Origin: Macropodus opercularis
Taxonomy: Eukaryota; Chordata; Actinopteri; Anabantiformes; Osphronemidae
Length of the DNA: 64,000 bases
NCBI GenBank assembly: GCA_030770545.1
Contig: CM061105.1
Span: forward strand, 15,800,501-15,864,500
Reading direction: 5' to 3'
In this document: piece after piece, positions 36,845 through 49,700 of the stretch
How positions within the stretch are numbered: position 1 is the first letter of the stretch
Layout: each line of letters starts with the position of its first letter
The notes under the pieces: generated by a model
What the model was told of the DNA's origin: nothing
Databases searched by the model: none
Seen by the model: only the letters and a program-made list of their open reading frames with translations
Translations under genes and position numbers: made by a program

Positions 36845-39800
36845 AATAAAAAGAAAAGTCGAAATAAAATTGCATAGATGCGTCCCGAGCGCTATCACCG
36901 CTTTCACCACGTCTGCGACGCAGGAATGTGATGCAGCCTTCGGGCTCCCGGATCACGGCGGTGACGGCGGATATGGCTCCGCTCCGAGGATACCGCTCTG
37001 TGGCCGAACCTACGGTGTGGCAGCTCGGAACAGCTGCGCAACAGCGGCCGGATCTTCCCAACGGTGTTGTCCGTCGGTCGGCTGGAATCTCCTCATGTGC
37101 TCCGGAGACCCGGGGAGCGTTTCCAAGCAGCCTCCATGCATTGCAACGGGATTTCGCCGTCCTGAAGCGCCTGTTCCCCTCTTCCTCTTCCTTTCCTCCC
37201 CCTCCTCTTGTCCTTTGCCTGCTTAGTCCCCACCGAGATCAGTGACAGCCACACAGCAGCTGAATGCTACAAATTGTCTGAAAGGCGCAGCCCGGAGGTA
37301 AATGTGACCGAGAATTCACCCTTGCTGAGGGGCTCCTGAGCAGGAATCCTTTTCCGAGTCAGCTGCGAGTTCTGATGAGTCTTGCACTCTCAGGAAGCGA
37401 GAACATTCCCCCGAGAGACGACCAATCAATCACATTATTATCCCATTAATATGATGAAGGAGATAACTTTCCAGACCCAAGCATGCGTCGTTTCTCCGGC
37501 AGGAGGAAAGAGACGGTAGGTGCGGCTGTGCGCCACACGACCCGCAGCGCCCTCCTCGAGTTAAAGGGGTCACTTGCTGGGCTGCAGAGGGCAGTTAACC
37601 AGGCTGGGAGCTGAAACCTCTCTGCATCTGGGCAGCTTTAAATGAAGCGAAATGACTCATTGAAGGTGATTAATGGGGAACTGGCCCAAGCTCTTCCTGA
37701 TAGCTTTTCTAATAAGACTATCGTGGTCTCACATCCAGGAGGGAATGACTGATAGTCAAGGAGCAGGATTTAATGAGGCAACGGCTGTAGAGGCTCTGCG
37801 TTACTGAAGGGTGCTCTAAAGCTCCCTGGTGTTCAAGAAAAGGTTATTTGAAGGCGTTTTAAGAGTCTGAGTGGCCACACGGGTCTTTAGGCCGCATTTA
37901 ATGTGACCCATTGCTACTTCAAAAGCTAGATTTTACTCCGCCTGTATAAAAGCAACATGGTAACCGGTTGATGCGTCTGCTGTTTTACATCTACATCAGG
38001 TAGTCAAGGCTACTCATTTCATTTTATACACTAAGCAGGAAGTTTATCACAACAGTTAAATCCTCTTCACACTTGCGTTGTATGGATCAAACTGTCCACA
38101 GGCTCCTGAAGCACAGCTGCGCTTCCTTATATAAGGACACCAGTGAACAATATGAGCTGAAAGAAAACATGAGGGAATCATCTACTAGTTTCCTTCCTGG
38201 GATTTGTAAATGAGCAATAAATAGCCTAAATAAGACTAGATAGACATTCAACCCTCAGAACGTCCACTCTTCACTGTTCTGAGCTTTAGAGAACATCTTA
38301 ATTATGGACTTGGACTATTTTGCGTTTGTCCAATATCTAATTAAACTCCAATTGGATCAGATAATAAAGTTCAAGGAGCCATCGCTGGCAAACCATTTGT
38401 TGGAGGAGACAGCTTTTCCAAGAAGAATGTTCTTTGTCTTTTTCTTTTTTTGAGGAGGTCTATCGCTTTCCGGGGAGCGGGGCAGTAATGGACTCTAATG
38501 CAGCAAAGGAAATTATCCACTCATGTCCAATCACTACCTACGAGGCACCAATCAATAACAGGTCCCCAGGGCTCGAAGGGAGACCGGGATCGTGCTGAGA
38601 GCAGGGAGAGCCGGCCGGACTGCTCGTGAACGTGTTGTGTAGGACGGGTGTGGGACTGTGATGAGCCGTCTCTGAATTTACCTTCTGTCTGAAAGTACGG
38701 CGCCCATCCAGCTAATGCATATTTAAAAGACCCAATTATAAGAATGCAGGATTTACGCCATCATACTGTAAACCATTAACTATGATAAACACAACCAATC
38801 TGATTTGTTAGAACAGTTTTGGTGAGTCAACTTTCAATAACTGCTTCTTTTTATACAGCACGAGTTAAAAGCCATCAATAACGACATCTGGGCTGCCAGG
38901 AAGTGAAAATGTCTACTTTTAACAAGCTGGATAGATGCGATATAGGCGAGTCAACGAGTGTCAGTGGAGGCTCGAAGAGAAAAGCGCTGCATATATTTAT
39001 ATACCAGGATAACAGGGCCCGGATAAAACAGAGATTATAAGATATTCCAGGAATATTTGACAAGTTCAACATAACAGCTTATGGGACTCAAATCACCCAG
39101 ATCACTACAGTCAAACCCACAGATGATGCCAAGTGCCAAGACTTCAAATCAATAAATCATTGCGTCAAAACAAGATCAGAATCAGCCTTGAGAAACTGTG
39201 GGTCTGGTTAAGGGAAGTGACGCATCCCATAATTCCACAGTGCTAATGTCTCTCAGCAATCTGTGCCGTTTCTCTCGCAAGTCTTCCTGATCAATTAGTC
39301 TCCTTCTGGCCGTCGGCCTGTCTGCACGACCCCCCCGCCCCCGTTTTTCCTGTCGATTCAGGCGGCAGCGTACTCTATGGGCAGAGTGCCCTACACCCCT
39401 GAAACCCTCACGCCACAAACACTCTCCTAGTCTGCAAAAGGAAGTGGAGAGCCTGCCAAAGACAAAGTGGAGGACCACAAACAAATGGAGTAGCTGAGCT
39501 CATTAAAGGGCCAGCGTGGTGGGTCAGCATCCTGCTGAAGCCCGATCCGCGTTCGATGACATCATCTGCACCAGGCTCACAGCCCCTGATATCTGGCCTA
39601 TCTGAAAAGTAGTAGTCATGACAAACCCAAATGCTTTTCTTTACCAAGGGCAACAAAACCACAGAGAAAACAGCCTGTCTGCAAATCACATATTACCAGG
39701 AAGTAATATGTCAACATCTGTAGACAAGATAAGCAGCAATTAATTTAGTCAAAATATAAAGAATCTGGCAAAAGGACCAGTAAACGAGACGCTTCTGTAA

Positions 39801-40365
39801 TTTGTCTCCCCCTGCAGCTACTGAGCATAAACAACACTGATGGAAATACTAGTTACTACATCCCCTCACCCCCAGTACAAGTTATAGACCCTAGAGACTT
39901 TACCTAAATAATAATAAATGCTCAAGCTGACAGCTGAAGCTTATACAAGTCAAAAGAAAACTATGATCTAATAAACGTGACACATTCATTTATTTGGATG
40001 CATCATTAGGTTTAATCATAAAGTTGAAGATTACAAATCACCTGGGTTTTGTAAGTGAATTAAGTCCAAAAAGCAAAACCACTTCCTTGTTATTGATGTA
40101 ACGTCACCTTCCTTGACCTCCACCTGTCGTAAGTGGGAGCAGAGCAGTGTCACAGCGGTTCTTCGTATAGGAATTATTACCCTGGCTTTTGCTTCTAATT
40201 CTTACTGTGAGCAGCCCATATTTAATATGAGATGACTTCTGCCAGTCTGCAAAGAACCCTCACGTTTTACAGCTTTAATCAGGCCTGGAGTCAAAGTCTC
40301 GTCATGTTTAAAATCCACCAGTCCGTGTCACATTTCACACGTGTTCAGTTTCCTACGCTCTGAGT
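36845..40365. other. marchf11 upstream region and znf622 3' region
   Basis: About 3.5 kb without a gene. The right part should include the znf622 3' UTR; a minus-strand AATAAA reads as TTTATT at 39989-39994. The left 0.4 kb is CpG-rich and fits a marchf11 5' UTR and promoter. Several AT-rich blocks with homeodomain-like cores lie between (about 37420-37470, 37630-37680, 38330-38370). The long open frame at 36441-37226 is antisense to the GC-rich marchf11 first exon and is treated as a shadow. Confidence 0.5.
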
Positions 40366-42614
40366 TTAGAACATCACTTGGGCTCTGAAGTGCTTCTGCC
40401 TGGTGACGTTGTGGCTCATGCCCATCTTCAGCATCCATTTCGACTTCATCATCTGCACATACTGCATATCTCTCTGTTTCTGCTGGAAGGAGCCGTTGCC
40501 TAAGAGATGGAAGAAAAGGATGTACATAAAGGGAATCATGTTTTCTGGGGGGGAACAAATTTGTTACAGTTATTAGGGGAATATTGACACATGAACAGAA
40601 GGAGCAGCCCATTCAACACTGGGCCCATCTCCATGATGAGTAAATATTTAAGGATGGTGGAAGGTTAAACTGTTATATGAGAAAAAAGGCCAAACAATGT
40701 GAAACTAAAATGTCAGACTGCTCCCTCTTACTATTTTATGAACCTACACGACACTTACCGACACCCCCTCCCCAGCCGAGGGCTTTGTACTGCCGCAAGA
40801 CTCTGCCAACTGCGTTCTTATTGTGGGCCACAACCACTGCTCTCTGAGCTCCAAACCTCTGTTTGTAGTATCTCATGAGGGAGCGGTGGCCGATCTTTGC
40901 ACCTTAGGACAAGACAGCAAGCACACGTGTTCTATTATGAAGCCAAAAAGTTTGTTTTAGTGAGACATGATGAACATATTTGTAGTGTTTATCCATCATT
41001 AAGCTTCTTTTGATTGGTGAATTACAAATACACTTAAGTTTAACTACCTTCCGCGCTCACCTGACACATATTAAACTCTTATTAATTCAAGTCACCTGAG
41101 GGAAGAGTCAACTCCATCGTTTCGTCGTCATATTCTAGGTTCTTCTCTTCAGGCAGCTCATCGTCCATATCAGCCTCTTCTCCCTCTTTCCTGTCAGGGT
41201 AGCTGCTCCTGTTGGCAAAACACAAAGACACTTTCAAGCCACATGACAGAGATGTAGTAACACTGTTATGACACTGATACTAACGAACACTGAAGCAAAA
41301 TTCAGAAGTTATTCACTAAACAAGGTTGAGCAGATAAATGAACACAGACTAGACTGCAACGAGAATCATTTCAGAAATACCTGAAGTCATAAAAGTCTGC
41401 AAACTCAAGTGCAGCATCACCATCTGTGTAAAGTTTACAGTGGCCCTTGTCTGTCATATGACTCTGTACTGCCTCCGTCGAGTAAAACGAACGCCCCTTC
41501 TCGTTACACCATAAACACACATTCCCAGCACCAACTTTTTCTCCTGTAAGAGACATGTAGAAATACAACAACAGTATTACATTTAATGAGAAAATAAATC
41601 TGCCCTGATGCTTCACACTGGTTTCACATTTACACTCCAGACTCACCCAGGTAACAAATCAGACCCTTAAGATCACCGAGAAACTCCACGTCAGGGATGA
41701 AGAAACTGTGAACTTTGGTCATGTGGGCAACATTCTTCATAATTGACTTTGAGTGGTGAGAGCAGAACAGGCAGTCTGTGAAGTGAATGGAGCCGGGAAG
41801 ACGCGCTGAGTGGGGGCCAGAGGGATTTGAAGACTCCGCTCCCTCCTCATCCATTGTCTCGTCGTCTTCTTCGTCCTCTTCCATGTCATCGTCCTCGTCC
41901 TCCTCATCAACGTCCTCCCACTCTTCTAAAACAGTTTAACGTCAGACAACTAATTAACTTGCTATACATTATTTCTTACAACTGGATGGATTCCATACAT
42001 TTAATTAGCCTTAAAGCTGGAAACACCACTGCTGTCCTCTTACCTTCTTCGCCTGTGGCTCCCTCTTCTTTCTCTCGCCTCTTTGCTTGTTCCTCCAACC
42101 ACATCATTCTGGGAGGTTTGTCTGGCTTTTCCGGCCCCTGCTTTAGAGCTTCTTCTGACACCTGGGTCTTCCTCTGCTTGGCTGGACTACAGTTTCCTTT
42201 AAGTACCTGCTGCAGGGCCTCGTTCCTGGCATCATGATCCACCTTTTCATCACCAAGTCCCTTCTCCAGGTTCTTCTCATTCATCTTCTCCACTGTCCTT
42301 TGGGCGGCAAGCAGGGCTTGCTTCTCGGCCTGCTGGTGTTTGTGGGACTGCAGGTGGTTCTGGTAAGCGTTGACACTGGAAAATTTCTTGTTGCAGATGG
42401 TGCATCCTTCAGTGACTGATGCATCGTCCAGCTGCTTTTCAGCAGCGACCCTTTGAGCCAAGACACGCTCTTGGAAGTTTTCAGCAGTCACAGGGGGCAT
42501 GTCAGCTACCTTGCGCTTTAGGTTGTAACGGTGCCAGTCTGTTTTGTAATGGGCCCGCTGCACCTCGCTGTCTGCAAAGGCCACTCGACAGCTGATGCAA
42601 GTGTAGGATGCCAT
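40366..42614 (-). CDS. znf622: zinc finger protein 622 (REI1-like 60S ribosome biogenesis factor)
   Basis: Cytoplasmic late 60S subunit maturation factor, the vertebrate relative of yeast Rei1/Reh1, which helps recycle export factors from pre-60S particles; human ZNF622 is also described as a MELK partner. Coding exons in transcript order: 42614-42044, 41925-41647, 41543-41381, 41208-41096, 40902-40759, 40499-40366; 467 aa against about 477 in human. U1-type C2H2 fingers: C6/C9/H22/H28 and C71/C74/H87/H93. Two more fingers start at CLFC and CLWC in exons 2 and 3. An acidic run (EEDEDDD, EEDEEDDE) precedes finger 3. The C-terminal conserved block includes GHRSLMRYYKQRFG and MKSKWMLK. The ATG lies 7 nt inside its exon, preceded by an acceptor, so there is a 5' noncoding exon upstream. 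No defects were seen. Confidence 0.95.
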
Positions 42615-42620
42615 GGCAAC

Positions 42621-43341
42621 CTGAAGATAAGAATTAAGTTTATAGTTATACAATGTGATGAACTACTATTAAATCCATTAAGGCCGATTCATACTTCCTA
42701 TGCTCATGTGGCTGTTCCATGAATGTGTCACTTCTAGTTCATCACAACATATAACTACATGCAGCAAAGGTCACGTGACATTTCTGAAGCAGCATCGAGC
42801 GAGCGGGACTCCTGCCTCCACATTTTCTACATTCTAGTAATGGATAGGAGGAGAGCATCAGTCATTTAGGAAACAAGAAGAACTAAGACGTTTCTGACTC
42901 CTTCATTCGTAACAATACTGAGCAGAGCTATTGACAGGACATTATTACGACTGTAGACTGTAATGGTTAGAAGCGACTAATCAGCTGTAACGACAACCTT
43001 AGATCACTCGTTTTTGGCCTCATGTTGGACTTATATAAATGTAACACCCCTGGAAATCTAACGTAACTAGTGATTAGCACAAGTTAGCCTGCGCTGCTAA
43101 CGACACCGTCGCTGTATCTAGTGAACCTGGATTGTTATTCACAAAACAAGTTCTTATTACAGCAGGAACTGTTAAATGACAAACTTGCTTCGGTGCGGAG
43201 GCCAGTGTGACGTAAGACAAACCCTCTACCGTCGGCTAGAGGCCACGAACACGTCTTACCGAAAACATGAGCTAACAACAGCGTAAATGTCGCACAGTCC
43301 CGATAATTACGGCAACAGCCAGAAGGCGGAACACAACCTAC
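42621..43341 (-). other. znf622: znf622 5'-UTR intron
   Basis: The minus-strand acceptor next to 42620 lies just before the start codon. A good minus-strand donor (TTAG|GTAGGT) has its last exon base at 43342. The leader exon would run from about 43440 to 43342. The TSS is not determinable. Confidence 0.55.
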
Positions 43342-43792
43342 CTAACCGGAGACGACGCCCAGCACAAAATGTGGCGAATCAACGTTGGTATGTTTGTGAA
43401 GCTGGAAGCTCCGAACACACGAGGGTAAACCACCGGTGAACTTTGAACTCTCCTCTTCTTCGTGAGTCAGATACTGCTGCTGCTTGTCGTTGGTTGCTAG
43501 GGGCAACTGAGCAACGCTACCGCCACCTGCTGCTCACTGCGTAACATCGACTCCCTTTTAAAAAGATCGTATTTATAAACTGTACATGAACACGCACACG
43601 ATTTATTAGACAACTTTCCTGATTTTACTTTAGGTTGCTTTTATTTGTGGGCTTCACGGTGAGAACGTTGGCGTTCTGCGTTTCATGAGCCTTATTTTGA
43701 AAAGCCGAGCCCCAGTTACGTAAACGCTAACTTGACGCCTACTGTGCCGGAGCAGCGGAGCAGGGCAGCAGTAGGACCCCGCCGCTTTTCCA
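43342..43792. promoter_or_regulatory. shared divergent promoter of znf622 and retreg1
   Basis: The two genes are head to head: the predicted znf622 leader exon (minus) and the retreg1 start codon (plus) are about 350 bases apart. Sequence around 43740-43930 is strongly CpG-rich with GC-box-like runs, and no TATA box was seen. This is a typical arrangement for a bidirectional CpG promoter serving a housekeeping gene. Confidence 0.5.
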
Positions 43793-46700
43793 ATGCTGGG
43801 GATTCGGGGAGCAGGAGCTGCGGGCGGCGGGGAGGTGGAGGCCGGGCCGCCGTGGCCGCAGGGCCCGTCGCAGCGCGCGGAGGAGGCGCCTCCCGGCCGC
43901 GCAGGGTGTTGCCTCGCCGGCCTGGTGAAGTGGAAGCAGAGACCGTGCAGGACTTCAGCTCTGTTTGCTGCAGTCAACTCGCTGTTCTGGTAGGAATGAC
44001 GCAGGAAAAGCGGCCAGGGAAGCAGTTCTGACAATAAACAGGCCTGATGGGTTATTATCCCTGATGGCTGAGCCTTAAAGTCACATCAGTAATTACTCAA
44101 CTCGTCATTTTTAATATAAGAGAATCAATCGTTGACATTTCAAATTTCTTGACTTATTCACTGAAAGTTCAATGTACGTGGTCGCTTTGTGGGTTTAAAA
44201 GTTGTCCAGACTGAATCTAAAGTGACCTCGAACATTTTCACCACAGTCAAATAACAATTTAAAGGTCAATAAAGAAATAGTCATAAATCATAGGACAGTA
44301 CATGACCTGCGTTGAATTGTTTCAGTGCATAAGTCAGACTCAACATCCAATGCAAACCTGAAATAAACGAACCTCCCTTAATGTTGGTGTCAGACACTGT
44401 ACAGATTAGGTTTCTGTTTCATTTTCTAAAACTCTATGTTTGGATGTTTCTATGAAGACCCACAATTGAGTTGCAATAGAAAAGAAACCAACAAAAAGAA
44501 GGATTCTGTCCTAAAAATACTGCATTATTGGAAGATCTCCGCCTCGTGCGACCGACAAAGATGTTTAAAACCTCGGAGTTTGTAGTTTTTGCTGTTTTAA
44601 TAGCAGAACTGCTCACAACTAGTAAAACCGGTTTCAGCGTCCAAACATGACTATTGTTTGACGACGCGCTTGAAAGAAATGAAACGTTCAATCAAACCAC
44701 ATCTGCTGAACAACACACTCCGGTGTGAAGCTTCCTGCTTCCAAGCTTTGAATTGTTCTTCTCCAGGTTTGTGGCCTTCAGCTCCCCCCGAGCCTACAGC
44801 CTCCTGGCCGGGATGCTGGCCCTGCTGGTCGTCATGGCGACCGCCAGAGACCTGGCTCGGTCCAGATACTCAGGTGAACATCCAGACACCTTCGATAGGC
44901 CTGATACAGCCTTACATGAACGGGCTGTAGTCACTGTCGTGTGTTTGTTTTTATGACTATAGGGAGGTGATGGGAATAATTTGTGTTTTTTTTCTACAGG
45001 TTGCCACCTATGGCGCAGCATGACTGCAAGGTAGGACCATAACGTGTCTCTGATTCTGTGTGTGTGTGTTTGGAGTTGGGCAGCAGAGATTTATCGAGGC
45101 TGAAACCAACCCGCCAGTTGACACTGAATAGTAAAGCTAGACAAATCACAGTGGCATGACAGGAAGTGGAATATCAGAATAATAGCCTGAGGCCGAAAAG
45201 TTGACGGTTGGGACGTTGAATAATGTCACTTCTAACCTGATTCTAAACTCAGTGTACTTGTTGTTCTACACCAAGTACACAACACCTGCTCAGTTGTGAA
45301 CCACTTGGCTGAGCAACTGGGGGATGGATCACATTCATGGCCTCATGCTGAAAAGCTTGTGTGTGTGTGTGTGTGTGTAGCAGATTCAACAGAGGTGACA
45401 GGGATTTCGTGGGCGCCAGGCAGGATGCAACACATCTGAGCTATGCATCAGTTGCCCTGCGAACCCAGAGGTGTGCGTGGAGTCACACAGACCTTGTGGG
45501 AGGGTTTCCGTGCAGAGTCGCTAAGAGTAATAATAGTAGGAGAAACGAAAAGGCAAAGCCGAGAAGATCTACCGTCCTGGCCTCCACAGATAATGAGGCT
45601 CCAGTGTGACTCTGGCTCTGGCAGGTGTGAACTGATCTGGTTCCTGGTGGTTTGTGCTGAGACATCAGTGTGATGCAGCATCTGTTGTCATCCCCCGTCA
45701 TCCTTTCCCTCCGTCTCGGTGACATTTAGCCAGCAGCGTGGGATTGGGCTGTCCTCACCTGCTGTTGTCTGTCAAACCTGTCCTGGCAGCAACTGCTCAT
45801 CAAGCTCATCAAGCTCAGGTCCAAACTTGTGGCCGGAACAATGAAACGCATCATGTCTGGATCTTTGACTTGGCTTTGATTAAAATCCATACTTTTCTTT
45901 AATTTGGAGACGAAAATGTTGCAAAAGGGCTGTGATGCGTCTAGTAAGTTGCCTTGGTTGTAGGCATTGGAATGCATTGTGGGTAATGGTGCCAAATGGG
46001 TCTTATCTCATATTGTGAGAGACAAGAATGTTATTTGTTTGGGACTTAAAATGACACGACGTTGTCTCAGGATGGACATAACCGTGTGACGTCGTTACCC
46101 AGAATGCAGCACGATGTGAGATTGTAGGGTACGAGCAGATGTGTTAATGGCCAGGATTCCTTCTAAGAAAGCAAGAGCCAGAACAAACTGGAAACGGGGA
46201 CTGTGACGCTATGTTGTCCTGCATGTTCCCACAACAAACAAAGTGTGTTTGGAGTTGTGAAACCTGAGCACAGTGCATGATGACTGTGTGTGTGTGACGC
46301 TTCTCTGCGGCTGTAACTGACGCGTGACATGAAGCCGCTGAGCCAATCCGATCTCGTCTTACAGAGGCGGCGGGCTTCAGAGAAGGTCTTCTGATTGGAC
46401 TGGTGCTCGACTGGTGGAAAACAACCCAGCAAACCTGCCGCGTGTTTCATCACAGCTGAATGAAGTGACCAACACGTCACAATGTCAGAATCTGTTTACA
46501 GAGTTTCATCCTGTGTCCTCGTCAGGACCAGGACCAGCAAATCGTCGTCCTGTTTGAGGTCACGTTCGTCATAGACGTTTCTAAACCATTATTTCCTCCC
46601 TGGTGACAGATGAGCCATATCACGTACTTGGCCAGCTGACGTGTTGTCTCTGTGCTGGGGGCGTTGCTGTGTCTAGCCCCCTCTACCCCGTCCCTCTGTC

Positions 46701-49700
46701 CTCCTGATGGCTACTGCAGGAATGTAGTGTGACCAGGTTATTTTTAGAAAAGGCCGCTTGAAATACTCGCAGCAGGAGTATTTCTAGTAGTATCACAAGC
46801 TGCTCTGGCTTCATGTGCCGTGGAAAACCTGGCCCGACCCAGAGTTTTAGTTTTTTTAGACGACTTGCTCTGTGCTTCACAAACGTGTCCTAATCTCGAC
46901 TCCCCGGTGTTCGGCTGCCTTTAAAAGCGTTGTTGGGTCTTCCGACGGAACCCGAGACTCGAGATGTCACCTGATGATCGCGGGGCAGGACTGAGGTACG
47001 ACCAGGGTCGTGTGGTCCGGTGAGAAACTAGGAACGAGTGTTAGAGAAGGTCTGTGTATTCAAAACCCAAGTAAAACATGTCTGCTCGCTGGACTGGACA
47101 GCTTGGGCTTCATTTGTGGAGGTTTGAGTTGATTTAACCAAAAAACAGCCGTGAAGGAGGAAGCTGGAATCTTTAATTCAGCATCTACAGTCACTATTAA
47201 GCTGCCACGTATAGAAGTGTTACAGGGTTATTGTTTTGAGGTGTTTACAGCATCGTATTCGAGGGAGACTGGGTCATGCTTTCATCTCGACCGTAGCTCG
47301 GTAGCATAAACAGCAGCGCGCAGAGTTGCTTGGAAAGCAGTGCACGTCGTTGCGTCATCGCCCCGTCCCTCCATGACTCCGGCGCCTCGGGCCTCGGGTT
47401 TAGCGCAGACACGTGAACTGGCCTTTGAGCGAGGCGTCAGCAGTGAACCCGATCAGCTGTGACGCTGCGTTTTCACTCTTAAAGTCAACTGCGATGTGGC
47501 CACACGGAGCCCAGGGCCCAGCGCTTTGTGGCCGCACGGACAGGTGAGTAAACGCGTCTCAGTCACTGGTCATCAAGCGAACGTGTTGTTATTGCAGCCG
47601 CTCCTCACATTGTTTATCCTGCCCTATTTTTAAAGCACAGGCTTGTTCGAGGCTCAGACGCGTCGTTGCCGCGTTGCCTCGGAGATTAGTGAAAGGGTAA
47701 AAAGGGACATCTGCCCGACAGCTGCTCGCGATGTTCCACTGCCCTGCTTCCCTTTCCGCAGCCGGGTGACGTGGTTGTTGTCATGTTCTCTGCTGAGAGG
47801 CTGAAACTCGGCAGTGAGGTTTCCTTCAGTTTTCTCGGCTAGGGAGCAGCTTTGGTACAGCGTGATAATCAGCCATAAGAATCTGCCTCAGCCCGTCGCT
47901 CCACATTCACTGATGATCCGCCTCGTGGTCTGGGCCGTACTCGTAGTAACGCAGCTAGAACTCACCAGACCTCAGCAGTGCTCTGATTCAGTGGAGTAAT
48001 TCTGTTGCTGGAAGCCAGAAGGTGCAAATGAATATTTGTTGGCAGCAGCTAATAATGAAGTTCGAGTTAACACCTTTTCCTCTGATCTGGTTTCATCCCC
48101 ATGTGCAGAACAGTTTCGCTCCGTGTTTTCTGTTCCCTCTGCCTCATAAACAGGACGAAATGGAAGCACTTTGACTTAAGCCCATAACTGTCCCCCTTGA
48201 CCGCACACATGACCTTGTCTCTCATAGCCCTTATGACGAAATGTCAAGTGTCTGCTCCCCTCTCGACTTCCAGGCACATGTTCCTGTAAGAGGCCGGTTT
48301 CCAGGGCAACATGATGGGCTGAGCGTGTGACACAGACACTGAGGGATAGGCTGCGTGTGAAAGAGACACAGATGTTCTCATGAGCAGTTACACGGTTATT
48401 TCATTTTGAGAGCTAATTAGAAAAACATCTAGAAATGTTACACAAGGTCATGAAACTACCTTAAACCGTGACGTGGCTTTTAAAAACAGAGGACGCGTCT
48501 TCGGCTCATGGACGCTTCTTTATCGCTGACGCTGCTCTGTGTGACGTGAGCGCAGGGGGGACAGAAGCGTTCCAATGCTGACGCCTCAGCAGGAGGAAGG
48601 TGCTTTAGCAGCCCTGTTCCCATCAGCCACCTGTGCAAGCAGCAACCTGCTAGTTTTCATTCATATTATTGTCAGTGTTTATTGGAAACATGGCTTCATG
48701 TCCCTGCAGCTGGGAGATCATTGACCCGGGCCATGACGGCCGGTCGGGGACTGGACCTCAGCTCAGCGACTCCCTCAAAGTCTTCCTCCAGGAGATGTCG
48801 GCTTTCAAACAGCAGAACCCGGGCAAGGTGAGGCAGAGGCAGCCGAGAAGCGCGTGGTTGCTCGTAGATGTGTCATTTACGCCGGAGGCAGCGAGATCAG
48901 TCTGCATTAAATCTGATCCAGCTGTTCAGGTTCCGGCCGTATTCATGACACGTCATGCTTTTCCCATCTCTTGTAGTTTTGTCTGCTGGTCTGCAGTCTC
49001 TGCACCTTCTTCGCCGTGTTAGGACGCTACATTCCAGGGATCGTCATCTCATACATTCTGGGTGAGTCCACTCATCAACTGTCCTATAAAGCAAAGGTGT
49101 ATGAACGGTCAGCAGTGTGCAATGCTTTTTTTTTGGCCTCCTTGCAGTGCTGGGCGTTTTCCTGTGGCCTCTGATTGCATCTCATGAGGTCGGTTTGTGG
49201 CTGAAGCCAGTTCTGCAGAAGCTGGACTTTGGCATCGGAGAGTTCCTTCAGAAAATCAAAGAGAACCGTGGTAAACATTAAATATGCTATGCATGAAATA
49301 TATATATGGGGATGTTGTTTGAAATCAAACGGGCTTGTTGAGTTTGAGGAACTCAACCCAAACCCTTCTAGGGCTTATCTGTGGTCTTGACCAGCTGTTC
49401 TGGTCTGTGCTTTACTCAGTCTCCTGTTTCTTTCAGAGAAGAAAGTCACCCAGGTTGAGAAAGAGGGCGTCGAATCAGACCTCTCCTCAATGTTTCCCAA
49501 GGTTGGTCCATCATTCAATTTCATCTTAATCTAATCGTGATGGGGCTCAGTTCAAACTAACTTAGATTCAGTACACATGATCCAAATCAGCATCGGAGCC
49601 TGGACCAAACTGTGCCCTGCTTGAGGCTTTAGATTACAGCGAGGCTGGGCCTTTATGCCTTGTTATCCACACACCAGACGCCACGTGGCCTGGATCAGCT

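Noticed and set aside
36441..37226. 261-codon open frame on the + strand
   Set aside because: It lies antisense to the GC-rich marchf11 first exon and upstream region, has repetitive Ser/Pro/Cys composition and no family features. The minus-strand RING-CH exon explains the sequence.
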